From positions 25,363,001 to 25,427,000 of the forward strand of contig OX419758.1 of the NCBI GenBank assembly GCA_948567375.1: 64,000 bases of DNA, given 5' to 3'. Below the pieces are notes generated by a model, which searched no databases, had not been told where the DNA came from, and saw only the letters and a list, made by a program, of their open reading frames with translations. Origin of the DNA: Lunularia cruciata. Lineage: Eukaryota > Streptophyta > Marchantiopsida > Lunulariales > Lunulariaceae. Positions 42,100 to 53,700 of the stretch are shown piece by piece (the stretch's first letter is position 1; each line of letters opens with the position of its first letter). The translations under genes were made by a program, and so were the position numbers.

Positions 42100-43655
42100 A
42101 GCTTCCCATTCTTGAATCCATTCCACACCAAGATTATGTACATTTAGCATGAGCAAATGAAAGTATCTCTTGTTTATCACTTTGGAGTAGAATTCATGGA
42201 CGGAGTGATAAATTTACCAAACCCGGTGATTCTACTATGGTGGTATACGATAGAGAGTGAGATTTGACAATCTACATTCTATTATCATATTATGGATTTG
42301 AATGTACCAAATCTTTACCCTTTCAACATGCAAGTAGAAATCCATTATGTAGTTAGACCAAAAGTGATGTTCAGGGATTTTGTTGTCCGCAATTTTGGTG
42401 AGGAATATTATCAATGAGTGATAGCCTCTAAGGTCCCAATGGTAGAACCTATGGTTTGTGCTCCCCCGAGTGATCATTCTAACCTTTTATTGAAGTAGGA
42501 AGTAGCAATTGAGTATTGGCCATGTGTAGGAATCATGGATCCGTAGTTATAGGAGTTGATGCAAGGAATGCAGGGAATGTTAAACAAGTTTTGGGAAATC
42601 AAGATGACCATGGAGGCATTGCAAAATCAAATATATACTTCAAGAACAATCAAGTAATGCAAGAAAGGGAGTTGTCTCAACAACCAGCACCAATGATCAA
42701 AGTACCTAGAGAGTTATGTACGCCGATGACACCGATTCCAATCAACAACCAAGCCACATTGTTACTACAAATGAAAAGGACGTGCAACATCAAGCCTTAC
42801 AAGGGATAATATTCCATGGGAGTAGTGGATTTCAAGAATGAATTGATACCTTTGATTATTCATAACGGAGATCATTGATCATTCTACAAGTGTGTTTGCA
42901 TGTGGTACTTGACCGATAAATCCCTCTCATGGTATGACGCTTAGGAACGATCATTGTTGGTAGAAGGAAGAGAAGTCACTTGGACAACCATGCAAGAAGG
43001 GTTGCTCAAGAATTTCCAATTTGTGTATTTTGTGCAAATTGCCCGAACTAGACTTTAGCGGTTGAAGCAAAAGAATAGCATACAAGAGTAGGTGGAGGTA
43101 TTTCTGGATCTACAAGTTGTGCTAATCAATATGAGTCCAATTGAAGCTCTTTACAATTTGAAGCTCTCAAGAGAGGATCAAAAGAGCAGATTTGCCAAGC
43201 GGTAATGGTGCAAAATCCTTGTATGGTTTTTGAAGCCATTGCTTGCGCTCAAAGAATAGCAAGGGTGCTCAGAGGAGGTGAAGTGATAACACCAATGCAA
43301 AACTATCGGGCTAAGACACACCATTTTGGTGGACCAATTCCTATGGAATTGAGCAACATTTGGTTCCAAGACCGAGGAGCAAGACCTCTCCAAGGAGAAT
43401 GAGGACGGGTCAAAGAAAGGAGAGAAGGAGTCCCACAAGAGAAAAGGCTTGAGTAGAACAACGACAATGTTACAATTGTGATTGAATTGGGCACATAGCC
43501 ATCAATTGTCATGCTCGCCATCTTAAAGGCCCTAGGCTTCCATACAAGCAACCTCTAAACCACATGGAGAGACAAATTGAAGAAGAGGATATAGAAACCA
43601 CATCAAAAAACAAAGCTTGCCAATAAATATACCTTGTGGCCTTATTTGCTCAATG
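42100..43655 (+). pseudogene. Element G leader micro-ORF and gag remnants
   Basis: 42120-42490 matches both D micro-ORFs at DNA level (ttggagtagaattcatggac; accaaacccggtgattcta) but with stops. The gag remnant from 42535 includes a C..C...H....C knuckle with a stop inside (near 43468-43510). Numerous stops and small indels. Confidence 0.8.
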
Positions 43656-43699
43656 AAGAAGAGTAAAAGCGGGGGAAGGAAGAGGACGAGTGTGCAAAG

Positions 43700-44905
43700 A
43701 TGGAGGAAGATAAATGCATAATTAATTGTTGTAAATGGAATGCTAGAAGGCAACCCGGTGAGAGTGTTGATAGACCCTAGGCAGAGAATTTCTTATCTCG
43801 CTCGATTGCAACAAGGTTGAGGATGGAACTAGAGAACAATGAAGTAGAATTACCTAATGGTCAGACATAAAGGGTTGAGTCATTACCTAGAAAGTTAATA
43901 ATCTTTGTAGTAGTGTATCAAGAGGCAATTAAGTGGCAAGTGATACCACTAGCTCTTTATGATGCAATCTTAGGTATATCATGGATGGAGCACTACAACC
44001 CCATGGTGGATTGGAGAAAGAAAATAATGAAAACAAGTCAATGAAAGATCTTTGGGGTTAAAGGAAGATCACAAAGGCAAGTTATAGAGTTGTCTCTATA
44101 TGTTATAAGGACCACATCTATTGGTAAGACATAAAGATGTTTCACTGGTTTAATAAGAGAAGTCCAGAGTGCCCAACACAATGGACAAATTTTTGAGAAA
44201 TTGGAAGATGTGGTCAATGAGTTCCAAGATGTCTTTTGGGATGAACTACCCATAGGTTCACCACCAAAAAGGAGAGTAGATCATAAAATTGAGATACTTC
44301 CTAGGAAGAAACCTCCTTGTAAGTCCTCATATTGACTATCACCTCACGAGTTGGAGGAGTATGAGGCTCAAATTGAGGATATGTTATAGAAGAGCTTTAT
44401 CCAACCCAACATATCACCATATGGGACTAATGTATTTTTTGTGAAGAAGGACGGAATAATGCACTTATGCATTGACTATCGGGGACTAAATCAACAAATG
44501 GTGACGAACAAATATCCATTTCTTCATATGGATGACTTTTTTGATCAACTAAATGGGGCAAGGCACTTCACCAAACTTGATTTGTGGAGCGGTTACAACC
44601 AAATCAGAAATGTTGAAGAAGACATACACAAAACAGCCTTTTAAACAACATATGGTCACTTTGAGTACTTGGTGATGCCGTTTGGCCTCACCAATGCTCC
44701 AACCACTTTCATGAGTTTGACGAATGATATATTTTGTCCATACTTAGATAAATTTATTATCATTTTTCTTGATGACATCTTAGTCTACAGTATGACACTT
44801 AAAGAGCACAAGCAACATCTACAAGAAGTCCTCCAAATTCTATGACAAAATCAATTGTATGCCAAAATCTAAAAGTACAAGTTTGGCAAATCTAAAGTAG
44901 ACTAC
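43700..44905 (+). pseudogene. Element G PR-RT remnant, truncated
   Basis: PR region (VNGMLEGNPVRVLIDP near 43730). RT fragments: [56 protein letters not shown], ending at KSKVDY where the D-family LTR begins at 44906. Several stops. Confidence 0.88.
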
Positions 44906-45640
44906 TGTAATACCAAGAGCTAGCCATATGATCTAGATGTGAAATTCAGTTTGGTAACATCTAGAATGATGTTATACATGATGGTCAAAATAGATCAGAC
45001 AGAAGTATCACCAAAAGAGTACTTCTACTAATAGGGCAGAAACCAAAATAGACTTGAGAACCTTAGAACCAATAGCTAGACATATGATTTAAAGGTGAGA
45101 ATTGGTTTGGTAACATCTGGAAGGATGTTACACATGATGGACTAAACAGATCAGAAAGAGGTATCACAAAAAGGGTACTTCTACTAATAGAGTAGGAACC
45201 GAAATATGCCTAAAATCTTTGAATGCAATTTCAGAGGCCTACACGGATGAATTAGGCCTCGAAAATGTGAAGAATCCTCCTCCAACAGACAAAGGCTGGC
45301 CTTCCCTTCCACCTAATTTGTCTCGTCAAGAGCTTTCCAATGGTACCTTACGTGATTTTGAGATTCTTATAGGAAGATTCCCTAAAAGATTCCCTCTGGT
45401 CAAAGCTTGTTTGACCAACTAGATAGGGCCTAGACCAGACATGTCACCCATCCAAGTAAGTAATCCAAGGGTGGAGCTTGCTGACATGTCACCTATCTGT
45501 GTCCCTAATCCTATGGTGGAGCTTCCTTGGAGGAGATCCTTCTTTGTCTATATAATAAAGAGAAGGTGCTCCCTTGGGACATCAAATGTTTAAGTGTGCA
45601 ATCTGTGTTTTCTCTCTTCTCTTGTCCTCGGAGTATTACA
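44906..45640 (+). repeat. D-family LTR (outer left)
   Basis: 735 bp with duplicated U3. The PBS after it reads TGATATCAAAGC (45642-45653), two G-to-A changes from TGGTATCAGAGC. Confidence 0.92.
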
Positions 45641-45780
45641 ATGATATCAAAGCAAGTGTTCTAGTCCAAGAGAGTGGATCACCCCTCTTGGAATAGCACG
45701 AACTATTGAAATTGAGTAATTTGAGGTGGAGAACATAGAGTAATCGTTAGACTTAGGAAGGACTTTAGAGAGCGGATGGG

Positions 45781-46002
45781 ATGGATGCGCCAGGAGGACA
45801 ATTTCCCGCACTTGGCTTTCCATTCTCAAACCTATTCCACATCAAGGTTATGTACATCCAGCGTGAGCAGATGAGGGTATTGCTAGTTTATCACTTTGGT
45901 GCAGAATTCATGGACAGAGTGATGAACTCACCAAACCCGGTGATTCTACCTCTGGTGATATATGATAGAGAGTGGGATTTGACAATCTACATTCTATTAT
46001 GA
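45781..46002 (+). CDS. Element F first pre-gag micro-ORF (73 aa, intact)
   Basis: MDAPGGQFPALGFPFSNLFH start, HFGAEFMDRV, then PVILPLVIYDREWDLTIYIL and a final Leu. It is the best-preserved copy of this D-family ORF. The second micro-ORF (from about 46007) is cut at 46155 by element E and resumes at 52494. Confidence 0.65.
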   Translation: MDAPGGQFPALGFPFSNLFHIKVMYIQREQMRVLLVYHFGAEFMDRVMNSPNPVILPLVIYDREWDLTIYILL

Positions 46003-46155
46003 TAATATGGATATGAATGTCCCAAATCTTGTCACTTTCAACACTCAAGTACAAATCCATTATGTAGTGAGGCCGAAAGTGATGTTTAGAGATTTTATGG
46101 TTAGGAATTTTGGTGAGGAGTATTATCAACAAGTGATAGCTTCTGAGGTCCCAAT

Positions 46156-46578
46156 TGTAACAATATGGAGTTTAGCAATGAAGTTAGTTGGGCTTACGAA
46201 GTAGAGAATAAGACAAAATAGCCTAGAATATTCTAGAAACATCTAAGAAGCTTCTTGGGAAGCTTCCCAACTAGTTAACTTGCGCCTTAAGCAGGTAGCT
46301 TCTAGAAGGAAGCTTCTAGAAGTTTCTAACTAGCTTAGCTTGCATGCCAAGTAGGCGGCTTCTAGAAAGAAGTTTCTTGAGAAGCTTCCTGGTTAACTTG
46401 GCTTGCATTCCAAGAAAGTGGCTCAAGGAAGCTTCTTAAGAAGCTTCAAGGGTCTTGTATGCTACCTATAAATACCAAAGCCGAAGCTCATGCTAGGCAT
46501 TCAGAGTTTTCCCTCATTCAAGTGTCCCAATGTGAGGTTCCATTCTCCTATTTCTCTCCTTGGTTTTGGTCTTTTACA
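46156..46578 (+). repeat. Element E 5' LTR with GAA/TTC array
   Basis: The array of GAAGCTTC-type units spans about 46235-46450, and the TATA box TATAAATA is at 46467-46474. The PBS TGGTATCAGAGC follows at 46580. Several pentamers are degraded relative to element A. Confidence 0.93.
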
Positions 46579-46600
46579 TTGGTATCAGAGCAGGAATGGG

Positions 46601-46816
46601 ATGGATGGAATTTATGGACCACCAAATCCACTTCCGCCAAACCATTGGGACTTTCATGTCCAAATATTACCAAAGCATCGTTTCACACAATTCATCACCT
46701 TGCACTTTGGGCAGGCTTTTCTACATATGATCACTATGTCAGAGGAACCCTTGATACTTCCAGTTGTAACTTATGGAGAACGGTGGACATGTTGTATCTA
46801 TGTGTTAATCAATTAG
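46601..46816 (+). CDS. Element E pre-gag micro-ORF (71 aa, intact)
   Basis: Same length and almost the same protein as element A's (MDGIYGPPNPLPPNHWDFHV start; PLILPVVTYGERWTCCIYVL end). It remains open although the adjacent gag is full of stops. Confidence 0.65.
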   Translation: MDGIYGPPNPLPPNHWDFHVQILPKHRFTQFITLHFGQAFLHMITMSEEPLILPVVTYGERWTCCIYVLIN

Positions 46817-46849
46817 ATAAATTGAGAGTAGTAGAATAGAGTAGTAGCA

Positions 46850-47755
46850 ATGGCGGCAATACCGGATGTTATCCTTGCAATGCAACAACAAATCAAGCAT
46901 CTTACTTGATTGTTGGATGAATGAGACCAGCAACAACAAGAACAGATAGACAGCGCCAATTCAAGATGGAGAAGATCACATTTGATTTCTGAAATCCAAG
47001 GTGTTTGAAGGCAAGAATCTTCCAAGCACAGTGGAGAATTTTGTTTGATTGCGAATGTTACTTTGAAGCCACCAATCTTCAAGACGAGCGGAAACAAATT
47101 CTCTAGGCTTCTAGCCAATTAGATGGCATGGCAAAACTTTGGTGGCAATTCCAAGTAGAAAGAGCTGAACAACAAATTATTACACCGATTTTGACATGGG
47201 CAAAATTCAAGGATGCAATACTTGGTCGATTTTAAACTATAAATGCCACCCGAGCCGCACAAGATAAATTGGCAGAGTTGAGACAAATTGGCTCAGTGAG
47301 AAGCTACATCACACAATTTCAAAACATCATCATGCAAATTCTAGATATCCAAGAAGGTGAAGTTCTAGATTGATTTGTGTGAGGATTGAAGTCACGAACC
47401 AAATTGGAGGTGACCATGCAAGAGCCACAGAACGTAGAAGAAGCCATGCAATTGGCTAAGCATTTTGATTCCTTGGTTGCGACAACTTGGTCTCGACCTT
47501 GACCTACACAAACCCTACCAATACCACGAGTGGAAGAACCAGTACCAATGGAGATTGATGCTATCCAATGAAGACCACTTGGCACAGCAGATAGAGAAAT
47601 ATTACGACAAAATGGAGGTTGTTTTTATTGTCACCAGTTGGGGCATCGCATTGCTGAATGTCCACTCAAGAATGGACGACCTCAACAAGTTACCCAAGTG
47701 GAGGTTGTGGAGTAGAATGATCAGGGAAACAAGGAATCCCAGTAGGAGATTTTGA
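46850..47755 (+). pseudogene. Element E Gag remnant
   Basis: Colinear with element A gag from MAAIPDVILAMQQQ. Many stops (for example TGA for CGA in the first 30 codons) and small indels. The knuckle region near 47620-47660 is recognisable. Confidence 0.9.
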
Positions 47756-48209
47756 GCCGCCTATTGGGAGCTTGATTAGTTCTAATGGGATTGAAGGCTT
47801 GACCTATGCAAGTCTGCTTCACTTGCAAGGTATGATATCTAATCGGGGTTGTAGAATTTTGGTTGATTCTGTAAGTTCAGAGAATTGCATGTCTATGCAA
47901 GTAGCAAAGGAATTGAGTATTCCTATCAAGCCAATGATTGGAAGTAGTTTGATGATGGCGGATGGTAGAAAGGGTTCTACATTCCGCACCTTGCATCCTG
48001 TTACCTTCAAGATTGGGAAGGAGTATTTGGAGTGTATGAGGTTTATAGTGGCACCTCTACTCTATGATATCATTCTGGGTCTACCTTGGCTTGAATATCA
48101 TAAGGTTCAATTTGATTGGACCCGACGCCAAATTCAAGTACAACACCAAGGTAGGAATTTCTGATTAGGTTGTCTGGCACCTTTGAGTAAGACACCTAAG
48201 AATAGTCAG

Positions 48210-48389
48210 TCCCAAGATGGGAAGTTTGTCGAGAAGGTAGCCATAGAGCGAATCTGGAAGGGAGATGAGTCCCAAGATGGGAAGTTTGCCAAGAAGGCAA
48301 CCATGGAGCAAGCTTGGAAGAGAGATGAGTCCCTAGAAGGGAAGTTTGTTAATGAAGCAGCCATAGAGCAAGCTTTGGAGGAAGATAAG
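48210..48389 (+). repeat. Three 60-bp tandem repeats between PR and RT (element E)
   Basis: Units start at 48210, 48270 and 48330, exactly 60 bp apart and in frame. Same as element A 3641-3820. Confidence 0.9.
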
Positions 48390-49073
48390 TATGTATTTGC
48401 GGTGTGGATCAAGCCGATTGCACAAGAACAATCTGAGGAGGGCCAAGTGCCGCATCAAGCAGTGGTTGATCGGGTAGTTCAGGAGTTTACAGATGTGTTT
48501 CCGAATGATCTGCCAAAGGGATACCCTCCGATCGAGGTATGCCCTTCAAGATCAAGTTATTGCCAGGGAGTACTCTAGTGAGTAGACCAATCTATCGGCT
48601 CTCACCAAAGGAGTTGGAGGAGTTGCAAACAACACTTACAGAGTTGTTGGAGAAGGATTTCATATGACATAGTACCTCTCCTTGGGGAACACCGGTACTA
48701 TTTGTTCCAAAGGAGGATGGAGGACTTTGTTTCTGTATTGATTACCGTGGACTCAACAAGCAAACCGTGAAGAATGCATATCCCTTGCCTCGGATCGATG
48801 ACATGCTTGATCAACTAAGTGGAGCACGTTACTTTTCCAAGTTGGATCTTTGTAGCGGCTATTGGCAAATTCCTATTGAAGGAGAGGACGTGCAAAAGAC
48901 TGCTTTTCGCACAAGGTATGGACATTTTGAGTGGAAAGTTCTACCTTTTGGACTCACTAATGCTCCAGCAGTCTTCATGGATCAGATGCATCAGGTGTTG
49001 GAGGGACTATTGGATCGGTCCGTGGTAGTGTTCTTAGATGATATCTTAATCTATAGCAAGACAAAGGCAGAAC

Positions 49074-49765
49074 TGTAACACCCATATGTGCATGTGTGTG
49101 GTATTGTGATATTTAACTTGGTATTACAAGTACTTAAGAGATATTATTTATATAGAGATAAAGGATGGTTTTATATTAGTCATGGTTAGCTAAATTTAGC
49201 CATAGCTAAGATAGAGGGGACCTTACTCTAGAGGAAGTAGAAAAGATGAGCACCACTATTTTGGATTTTAGTGTGTTGACTTGGTATTATTCCTAGGTGT
49301 TTGGCTTTGAGGAAAGAGTTGAGAACTCTTGGGCCCGCAAGCCTTTTTGTTTTGGATTCTTCTTTAGTCCAAGGATAGCCCATGTGAAGGAATCCTTGAC
49401 TTAGTGGTTGGGTCAAGATAAGACTACATGCTTAGGGGAATATGCCCATGTGAATGGATATTCCTTTCTACTTTTTGACTTTACTTGACTTTTAGTCTAG
49501 TAACTTGAGTTACTACGGTAATTAGTAACTTTGGTACGTAACTATTTCACAAGTATATAAGCAAGGGGTGAGGAGGTACTCATCATCCTTTCATTTGCAA
49601 CTATCTCTCTCTCATTGAGTTCTCTAGTGAGCAATGTCTTGAGTCTTGGAGTGTTAGCCTTGGAGGAGTATGATGGAGTTTGGGTTCCTTTCCTTCTTAG
49701 TCCATGGTGTGCTACCATAATAGCCATCAAAGGTTCATCCTGAGTGAGAGACAGGCCGGCTCACA
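49074..49765 (+). repeat. Solo LTR of the B family
   Basis: 692 bp, matching element B LTRs from TGTAACACCC to GGCTCACA, with an extra 13 bp near 49423 (actacatgcttag). Flanked by gaac (49070-49073, 49766-49769). Produced by LTR-LTR recombination of a full B insertion in E's RT. Confidence 0.95.
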
Positions 49766-52065
49766 GAACATGTGAATCATGTGCGAGAAGTCCTAAGACG
49801 ACTACGATAGTGGAAATTTTACTACAAGAAGTCAAAGTGTGCTTTTTGGCAAAAGGAGGTTACCTTCTTGGGTCATAAGATCTCATAAGAGGGGATCAAG
49901 ATGGAAGAAGAGAAGATCAAGGCCATTACGGACTGGCCTACCCCGAAGGATGCTACAGAAGTACGAGCATTCAATGGATTGGCCAGTTTTTACCAACGGT
50001 TCATCCACTATTATGCTCACGTGGTTGCACCATTGATTGACCTCTTGGAAAAGAACTCGAGCTTCCAGTGGACCACCAAGCATGAAGAAGCATTCCAGAA
50101 GTTAAAGGATATGGTGTCTTCAAGACCTATTCTTCAACCATATGATCCTCAACTACCTTGTGTGGTTGATTTTGATGCTTCTAACTTTGCAATTGGAGCT
50201 GTGTTGCAACAAGAATTTCTAGATGGACTACATCCTATTGCCTTTGTGTCTTGCCGTCTAAATACAATTGAAAGAAATTACTCTGCTTGAGATCAGGAAC
50301 AACTTGCAATGGTAGATGCCACCAAGGTATGGAGGCATTATCTCTTGGGGAAACAAGTGATCATGCAAACTGATCACAAGCCATTGTTGCAGACCTTACA
50401 CTTGGAGCACATGAAGAGTCGGCATCATCGATGGGAAGAGCAACTCCAATTGTTTGACATCAAACTTGAGTACAAACCAGGTCGGTTCCATGTCATCCCC
50501 GATGCTCTATCACGACGACCTAATTTGAAGGATCTTCCTCTCATCATGGTGGCAATTACAATGGTGTCAATTGATCCCAAGATTCATAATGAGTTTCGGT
50601 TAGCTCTACAGCAAGATCCCTTCTTCCAAATGGTACATGGTTGGCTAACAACAGGTGACAAGGAGTACAATACCTTCTCCTTCAAAGAAGGAATTTATTC
50701 CATGCAGACAAGATCTATGTTCCAGCCAAAGGTGATCTTCAACTTGTGCGCCTTCAAGAAGCCCATGATTTACCAATAGCTGGTCATATGGGAGTGGACA
50801 AGACCTTGGGCACCCTCCAACGCCAATGGTGGTGGCCCAACATGACACAAGATGTTTGAGACTTTGTCCGATCATGTGAGAGTTGCCAACGGAACAAGGC
50901 CAGCAACCAAAAGCAGAGTGGACTCCTTCAACCACTCGCCATTCCATCCGCTCGTTGGGAGCATGTGAGCTTGGATCTCATCACATCCTTGCCAAAGACA
51001 AAACAAGGACACACCACAATCATGGTGTTTGTGGATAAGCTTAGTAAGCAAATCCACTTGGTACCAACCTGTGATACCGTGGATGCTCCAACCTTAGCGC
51101 AAATCTACTTTGACAATGTCTTCAAGCATCATGGGATACCACGTGTACTCATCTCCGACCGTGATCCTCGATTTACCGGGAAGTTTTGGCAAGCACTCTT
51201 CCAAATAATCGGCACCAAGCTTGCTTTGTCCACGGCCTATCATCCTCAAACTGATGGACAAACCAAACGTGCCAATCATACATTGGAGGATATGTTACAG
51301 GCCTTTGTCAATGTCCACCATACCAACTGGGATGAATGTCTTGCAGCTGCAGAATTTGCCTATAACAATTCCAAACAGGCAAGCACCGGATTTTCTCCCT
51401 TCTCTCTCAATTTTGGCCAAGATCCACTTGTTCCAGATTCTCTTCTTGCTCCCCCTCCCTCTCAGGTTCCTCATACTTCCACATTCTTGACCACTATATC
51501 CCAATCTCTCCAACAAGCCAAGTCTCATCTCCTTGTTGCTCAAAATCACCAAAAACAATATGCGGACCACCATCGTCGTGATCTCACCTTTGAAGTTGGC
51601 AATAAAGTCATGCTATCCTCTAGTAACCTCCCTCTCCCACTTGATACCCAAGTTCATAAACTTGCTCCTAATTGGATAGGACCCTTTGACATCACCCACA
51701 TTGTCTCTCCTGTTGCTTATTGACTTGCCTTGCCTTGTCACATGCATATCCATCTTGTCTTTCATGTTTCCAAGTTGAAACCCTTTGTTCGTAACCCCCC
51801 TTCCTTTTCCTCTTGAGTCCAACCTCCTCCTCTACCTGTCCCTATCAATGATCATGAGGAGTACAAAGTTGATCGTATCCTTGCACGTCGTCATATTCAA
51901 CGAGGCCGTCGCCAACATACGGAGTACAAGGTCCTTTGGAAAGGGTATCCCCTTCATGATGCCACATGGGAACCTCTTTCCCACCTCCAAAATGCACAAA
52001 TGGCCATCAAGGAATTCTAAGCTTCATTGGCGACGAAGACGTCACCAACTAGCGGCATGGGAATA

Positions 52066-52488
52066 TGTAACAATATGGAGTTTAGCAATGAAGTTAGTCG
52101 GGCTTAGGAAGTAGAGAATAAGACAAAATAGCCTAGAATATTCTAGAAACATCTAAGAAGCTTCTTGGGAAGCTTCCCAACTAGTTAACTTGCGCCTTAA
52201 GCAAGTAGCTTCTAGAAGGAAGCTTCTAGAAGTTTCTAACTAGCTTAGCTTGCACACCAAGTAGGCGGCTTCTAGAAGGAAGCTTCTTGAGAAGCTTCCT
52301 CATTAACTTGGCTTGCACTCCAAGAAAGTGGCTCAAGGAAGCTTCTTAAGAAGCTTCAAGGGTCTTGTATGCTACCTATAAATACCAAAGCCAAAGCTCA
52401 TGCTAGGCATTCGGAGTTTTCCCTCATTCAAGTGTCCCAATGTGAGGTTCCATTCTCCTATTTCTCTCCTCGGTTTTGGTCTTTTACA
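52066..52488 (+). repeat. Element E 3' LTR
   Basis: 423 bp. The preceding PPT (ggcatgggaata) has decayed relative to element A. Confidence 0.93.
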
Positions 52489-52581
52489 CCAATGGTAGTT
52501 TTGATAGTTTGTGCGCCTTCTAGAGTGATTATATTGACTCTGTATTGAAGAAGACATTAGCAATTGAGTGTTGCAGGAACC

Positions 52582-53700
52582 ATGGATCTGCAATTGCAAG
52601 AGCTGGTGCAAGGAATGTAAGGGATGTTGAATGAATTTCGAGAGATTAAGATGACCATGGAGACATTACAAAGTCAAGTGCAGATCCTCAAGAACGATCA
52701 AGCCATGCAAGAAGAAGAGCCATCTCAAAACCCAATACCTACGACTGAAGTACTTGGAGAGGCACTTGTGCCTACAAACCCTATCAACGATGAAGCCACA
52801 TTGCTACTCCGAATGAAGAAGACCTGCAACATCAAGCCTTACAAGGGGCAGCGTACGATGGGAGTAGTGGAAAATTAGATCTTGAGAATGAATCAATATT
52901 TCCGATTGTTCTAAACAGAGATCACAGAGCATGTTGCATGCATGTTTGCATGTGGGTGCTTGATTGATAAAACGCTCACATGGTATGATGCTTGGGGACG
53001 ATCCATGATGGCAGAGAGAAGGGAGGTCACATGGACAGCAATGCAAGAAGGACTGCTGAAGAATTTCCAATCGGTGGATTTTGTGCAGATTGCTCGAACC
53101 CAACTATGGGGATTGAGACAGAAGAATAGCATACAAGAGTATGTGGAGGCATTCTTGGATCTACAAGTCGCAATTACCAACATGAGTCCAATAGAGGCTC
53201 TCAACAATTTCAAATGAGGGTTGAAAGAGTGGATTCGCCAAGAAGTCATGGTGCAAAATCATTGCATGGTATTTGAAGCCATTGCTTGTGCTTAGTGAAT
53301 AGCAGGAGCATTAGGTGGAGGTAAAGGAGTAGTTCCACCTCAACATTATTGAGCAGAAATATTACACATGGATGGACCAGTAGCTATGGAATTGGGCAAC
53401 CTTCAATTCCGAGATCAAGGAGCACGACCACTTCAAGGGGAGCGGGAACAGGTAGAAGAACAAAGAGATGGAGTCCCACAAGGAGAAGGGACTCAAGGAG
53501 AACAACGTTGTTGTTACAATTGTGGCCGTATTGGGCACATATCTACCAACTGTTGCACTCGTTTCCCTAGAGGCCCTTGGCCTTCCTATAGGCGATCTTT
53601 GAATAACATGGAGAGGCACATTGAAGAAGAGGAGGTGGAAATCACTTCGGAAAATGAAGATTGCCAGGAAATGTACCTTGCGGCCTTACTGGCTCAATAA
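52582..53700 (+). pseudogene. Element F Gag remnant
   Basis: Starts MDLQLQELVQ and matches element D gag closely. Several TAG/TGA stops, including at 52618 and near 53215. The zinc knuckle is recognisable (CYNCGRIGHISTNC at about 53515-53556). It retains CAG and GAA where D has stops. Confidence 0.9.

Larger units (their letters stand above)
47772..52018 (+). pseudogene. Element E Pol remnant (interrupted by a solo LTR)
   Basis: PR (ILVDSVSSENCMSMQ; DSG changed to DSV), the three-unit repeat, RT ([24 protein letters not shown]), LTR insertion 49074-49765, then RNase H (DFDASNFAIGAVLQQ), integrase (LISDRDPRF, DGQTKRANHTLED) and chromodomain (KVLWKGYPLHDATWEP). Stops include TGA near 48162 (shared with A), 48664, 49808 (TAG, CAG in A), 50288, 50858 and 51721. 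Comparing A and E identifies most stops as C-to-T. Confidence 0.92.
46156..52488 (+). mobile_element. Element E: older copy of the A family, inserted in F
   Basis: LTRs 46156-46578 and 52066-52488 (423 bp each, about ten differences). 5-bp TSD ccaat (46151-46155, 52489-52493), located inside F's second micro-ORF. Same order of domains as element A. gag and pol have many stops. A B-family solo LTR interrupts its RT. Confidence 0.95.
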
